Source: CAWDJT01 sp963828705 (GTDB lineage: Bacteria > Desulfobacterota > Syntrophobacteria > Syntrophobacterales > Syntrophobacteraceae). Taken from it: 64,000 nt of DNA. Position numbers and translations under genes: made by a program. Positions 63,531 to 64,000 of the stretch are shown here, in pieces. The stretch covers positions 111,540 to 175,539 of the forward strand of contig CAWHGA010000049.1 in NCBI GenBank assembly GCA_963828705.1, given 5' to 3'. The notes beneath the pieces are model-generated. The model had not been told where the DNA came from, made no database searches, and saw only the letters and a list, made by a program, of their open reading frames with translations. Every line of letters begins with the position of its first letter. Position 1 is the stretch's first letter.

Positions 63531-64000
63531 ATGAAGAGAGCGTGGTTGCTCGCGGCACTGATCCCGGCGGCCGTGCTGTCAGGGGCCCAGGCGCCGGCCC
63601 CCGTGGTCCCCGCCCAGGCCCCCGCGCCGGCCGTCGCACAGGCCGTCGCCCAGGCTCCGGCCGTCGCGCCGGGGGGAGCGAAGGTCTGGATCGGACACTA
63701 CGCCGAGATCGAGGACTACCTCAAGAGCGCGCCCATCGCGCGGATCGAGGACGTCCCGGTCGGGATCACCAAGCCGAAGCGGGCGTTCTTCGAGCCGGGG
63801 GCCTCGCGCGGGCCGCCATCGTCAAGCACCTGCCGATGGGCCAGCGGGGGGGCTTCTGGGAGGCCTACAAGTCCGAGATCGCGGCCTACGAGCTCGACCG
63901 GCTGCTCGGCCTCGACATGGTGCCGGTGACCGTCGAGCGCCGGGTGGGGAGGGACCTCGCGTCGGTCCAGCTGTGGGTCGAGGGCTGCAAGCTCCTCAAG
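63531..64000 (+). CDS. Exported protein, cut by the window end, one frameshift
   Basis: A signal peptide (MKRAWLLAALIPAAVLSG) is followed by an Ala/Pro/Val/Gln-rich linker with repeated QAPAPAV/QAVAQAP units. A folded domain follows: IGHYAEIEDYLKSAPIARIE, DVPVGITKPKRAFFEPG, then, after a missing base in a G run near 63801, AAIVKHLPMGQRGGFWEAYK and SEIAAYELDRLLGLDMVPVT. The EIAAYELDRLLGL...VP pattern recalls the N-lobe of PI3/4-kinase-like or FAM20/HipA-like folds seen in acidobacterial exported proteins. This is recognition by eye and weak. The gene continues past base 64,000. Confidence 0.55.

Overview
The window joins two unlike pieces of DNA. Bases 1 to about 55,780 have moderate G+C and read as one Gram-negative genome. 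The closest fit is Desulfobacterota (classical deltaproteobacteria), or a neighbouring phylum: it has acyl-CoA degradation genes, an outer-membrane beta-barrel protein, type VI secretion (T6SS) parts, Ser/Thr kinase signalling and EF-G outside the str operon. This assignment is inference. Bases 55,780 to 64,000 are visibly far richer in G+C, use different codons and carry many frameshifts. They look like an Acidobacteriota- or Myxococcota-type genome. The switch falls between the ribosome-binding site of one gene and the truncated body of another, so I read it as a chimeric assembly join, not a biological border.

Layout, left piece. 1-604: bS21 with promoter and terminator. 640-3935: acyl-CoA dehydrogenase, enoyl-CoA hydratase and thiolase, read leftwards from a promoter region holding a perfect dyad (3987-4006). 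4207-5272: RCK-gated K+ channel. 5340-7394: EF-G with its own promoter. 7404-8208: a gene-poor stretch with a rightward promoter and a small Cys-rich protein. 8347-26808: the S10-spc-alpha-type ribosomal superoperon fused to str (S12, S7, EF-Tu, S10 ... L17, including secY, adk, map, infA and rpoA). 26984-40593: rpoC, rpoB, L7/L12, L10, L1, L11, NusG, SecE, L33 and a second EF-Tu, preceded by tRNA-Thr and tRNA-Tyr. Regulatory RNA elements include an L10 leader and a hairpin between rplL and rpoB.

41594-53249 looks like a T6SS regulatory and structural cluster: a transmembrane Ser/Thr kinase with five extracytoplasmic PEGA domains, a tandem FHA protein, a PP2C phosphatase, a SAM methyltransferase, a HEAT-repeat protein, VgrG and ClpV. 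Kinase, FHA protein and phosphatase match the threonine-phosphorylation switch known for T6SS (PpkA/Fha/PppA), but with PEGA domains as the sensor. 53988-55769 is a beta-barrel outer-membrane protein.

Right piece. A leftward tetR-hlyD-ABC-tolC efflux operon (tolC cut at the join); a divergent membrane-anchored SpoIIE-type phosphatase; a convergent ADP/ATP-translocase-like membrane protein fused to HEAT repeats; and the start of an exported protein cut by the window end.

Sequence quality matters. Essential genes (rpsD, rpoB, rpoC) and others carry frameshifts that are mended by removing single bases. In the left piece nearly all are +1 insertions, which points to sequencing or assembly error and not gene decay. 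Such genes are given here as single CDS with the break noted.
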